DNA of 6,394 nt from WLNJ01 sp037131165. Lineage in GTDB: Bacteria; Actinomycetota; Thermoleophilia; Solirubrobacterales; Solirubrobacteraceae. The notes under the pieces are model-generated. The model saw only the letters and a list, made by a program, of their open reading frames with translations, ran no database searches and was not told the origin of the DNA. The stretch covers positions 1-6,394 of the forward strand of contig JBAXRO010000092.1 of assembly GCA_037131165.1 (NCBI GenBank). The letters run 5' to 3'. This document shows, in pieces, positions 4,844-6,394 of the stretch (positions within the stretch are counted from its first letter, which is position 1; each line of letters opens with the position of its first letter). Position numbers and translations under genes: made by a program.

Positions 4844-6367
4844 ATGCCTGGTGGCAGCCCGTCGACCCCGAAGCTCGCGATGAACCTGCCGGCCTTCCCG
4901 GCGAACCTGCGCAAGCAGATCAAGGGAGCCAACTACCCGGCGCCGAAGGCGATCATGGCCGTTGCCGTGGAGGGTGCACAGGTCGACTTCGACAACGCCC
5001 TCGAGATCGAGGGCCGCTACTTCGTCGACCTCCTCACCGGCCAAGTGTCGAAGAACATGATCCAGGCGTTCTTCTTCGACCTCCAGGCGGTCAGCGGTGA
5101 CCGCGGTCGCCCTTCGGACATCGAGCCGTGGCAGGCAACCAAGGCAGTGGTGCTCGGTGCCGGGATGATGGGCGCGGCGATCTCGTTCGTCTGTGCCAAG
5201 GCAGGCATCGACGTCGTGCTCAAGGACGTCTCACTGGAGAACGCCGAGCGTGGCAAGGGATACTCAGAGGCGCTCGTCAACAAGGCCGTCGAGCGTGGAC
5301 GGATGACGGAGGAGAAGGGCAAGGCCCTGCTCGACCGCATCCATCCGACCGAGAAGCCCGAGGACGCGGCAGGCTGCGACCTCGTGATCGAGGCAGTGTT
5401 CGAAAACGAGGATCTCAAGAAGAAGGTCTACGCCGAGATCCAGCCGCACCTCGCCGAGGACGCCGTCTTCGGGTCGAACACCTCGACCCTCCCGATCACC
5501 GGGCTGGCCGAGGGAGTCGACAAGCCGGAATCGTTCATCGGACTGCACTTCTTCAGCCCGGTGGACAAGATGCCGCTGCTGGAGATCATCAAGGGCGAGA
5601 AGACCGACGACCAGACCCTCTACCGGTCGCTCGACTTCTCCAAGCAGATCAAGAAGACGCCGATCGTGGTCAATGACAGCCGCGGCTTCTTCACCAGTCG
5701 CGTGATCGGCACGTTCATCAACGAGGGCATCGCGATGCTCGCCGAGGGCGTTCCGGCGCCAACGATCGAGCAGGCCTCATCGCAGGCCGGCTACCCGGCC
5801 CCGGTGCTCCAGCTCTCAGACGAGCTGAACATGAAGCTGATGAAGCGGATCAGGCTCGAGTACCAGGCCAACGCCGACGCCACTCAGGAGAGCGCCTGGA
5901 AGGATCACCCGTCGATCGGTGTGATCGACAGGATGCTCGACGAGTTCGAGCGCCCCGGGAAGCTCGAGGGAGCCGGCTTCTACGAGTACGCCGAAGGCAA
6001 GCGGACCCGCCTCTGGCCCGGCCTCAAGGAGAACTTCGGGGGAGAGAACCTCGACCTCCCGTTCGAGGACCTCAAGGAGCGGATGATGGTGATCGAGGCG
6101 ATCGAGTCGGTCAAGTGCCTCGACGAAGGAGTCATCGAGTCCGTCGCCGACGCGAACATCGGGTCGATCATGGGGATCGGTTTCCCGGCGTGGACCGGTG
6201 GTGTGCTGCAGTACATCAACGGCTACGAGGGTGGGCTGCAGGGCTTCGTCGATCGCTGCCGCGACCTCCAGGCCAAGTACGGCGATCGCTTCGAGCCGCC
6301 GGCATCGCTGGTCGCTCGTGCGGAGAGCGGCGAGCTCTACCTCGACGACGCTCCGGTGCCTGCCTGA
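4844..6367 (+). CDS. fadB: FadB 3' part: 3-hydroxyacyl-CoA dehydrogenase domains
   Basis: 507 codons in the same frame as the upstream piece, corresponding to residues 223-729 of the undivided protein. It oxidises 3-hydroxyacyl-CoA with NAD+. In local numbering: residues 1-85 are the linker and rear of the hydratase module (AVEGAQVDFDNALEIEGRYF); a Rossmann NAD site follows with GAGMMG at 105-110; catalytic Ser214 is in SNTSTLP; His235 and Glu247 lie in GLHFFSPVDKMPLLEIIKG; NDSRGFF is at 277-283; C-terminal dehydrogenase domains follow, with DANIGSIMGIGFPAWTGG at 436-453. The usual catalytic Asn in the FFVNRV motif is Ser285 (FFTSRV), which I also recall in mycobacterial FadB. The ATG at 4844 is simply the first Met after the TGA, an internal residue of the ancestral protein. 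AAGGG at 4832-4836 is a modest Shine-Dalgarno-like stretch that could allow restart. Confidence 0.85.
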   Translation: MPGGSPSTPKLAMNLPAFPANLRKQIKGANYPAPKAIMAVAVEGAQVDFDNALEIEGRYFVDLLTGQVSKNMIQAFFFDLQAVSGDRGRPSDIEPWQATKAVVLGAGMMGAAISFVCAKAGIDVVLKDVSLENAERGKGYSEALVNKAVERGRMTEEKGKALLDRIHPTEKPEDAAGCDLVIEAVFENEDLKKKVYAEIQPHLAEDAVFGSNTSTLPITGLAEGVDKPESFIGLHFFSPVDKMPLLEIIKGEKTDDQTLYRSLDFSKQIKKTPIVVNDSRGFFTSRVIGTFINEGIAMLAEGVPAPTIEQASSQAGYPAPVLQLSDELNMKLMKRIRLEYQANADATQESAWKDHPSIGVIDRMLDEFERPGKLEGAGFYEYAEGKRTRLWPGLKENFGGENLDLPFEDLKERMMVIEAIESVKCLDEGVIESVADANIGSIMGIGFPAWTGGVLQYINGYEGGLQGFVDRCRDLQAKYGDRFEPPASLVARAESGELYLDDAPVPA

Positions 6368-6394
6368 GCTACTCGGGCGCAATGCGTTGGGCTT
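6368..6394. other. Short downstream flank of fadB
   Basis: Twenty-seven bases follow the fadB TGA to the window edge. I see no hairpin with a U-tract, no Shine-Dalgarno with start codon, and no tRNA end, so whether the operon continues cannot be told. Confidence 0.5.

Noticed and set aside
4823..4860. TGA as selenocysteine with a SECIS-like hairpin downstream
   Set aside because: The residue expected here is Trp in a linker with no redox role, I know of no selenoprotein in this family, and the hairpin has a seven-base bulge. A TGG-to-TGA change is simpler.
4173..6367. A genetic code in which TGA means Trp
   Set aside because: fadA ends at a TGA at the expected length and fadB ends at another TGA. 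Trp is written TGG throughout, and the DNA is too GC-rich for known codes of that type.

Overview
This 6.4 kb window is GC-rich chromosomal DNA. The gene families and operon order point to an actinobacterium. A FadA-type thiolase sits 2 bp upstream of a FadB-type multifunctional beta-oxidation subunit, and both read very much like the mycobacterial FadA/FadB pair as I remember it. Next to them is a P450 with the extended FGxGGxHFCLG heme loop known from the CYP124/125/142 group. I cannot place the organism more precisely from sequence alone. There are no RNA genes, mobile elements or CRISPR repeats.

Layout. Positions 1-1058 (minus strand) hold the N-terminal 352 codons of a pyruvate, phosphate dikinase that runs off the left edge. 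A 111-bp divergent gap follows, then a small four-helix DoxX-like membrane protein (1170-1529, plus). It converges on a cytochrome P450 (1526-2782, minus), and the two stop codons share one CTAG. Next is a 175-bp divergent control region (2783-2957) between the P450 and the fadA-fadB operon. fadA (2958-4175) is intact. fadB (4178-6367) keeps one reading frame over 730 codons but carries an in-frame TGA at 4823-4825, where I recall relatives having a conserved Trp. The locus therefore reads as a 215-codon enoyl-CoA hydratase piece and a 507-codon 3-hydroxyacyl-CoA dehydrogenase piece.

How it works together. FadA and FadB would form the beta-oxidation complex: FadB hydrates and dehydrogenates acyl-CoA intermediates and FadA performs the thiolytic cleavage. 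The divergent P450 could hydroxylate a lipid, sterol or other hydrophobic substrate so that it can enter this pathway. That link is inferred from position and from shared regulation. The control region carries two inverted repeats with the same outline, CTTGAC-N6-GTCAAC. One covers the -35 box of the P450 promoter and the other lies just downstream of a possible fadA -10 box. Their centres are 84 bp apart, about eight helical turns. This looks like one repressor controlling both directions, possibly of the TetR type, and no regulator gene is in the window. PPDK (PEP/pyruvate interconversion) and the DoxX-like protein have no evident tie to the lipid genes.

The two points most worth following up are the paired operators and the TGA inside fadB.
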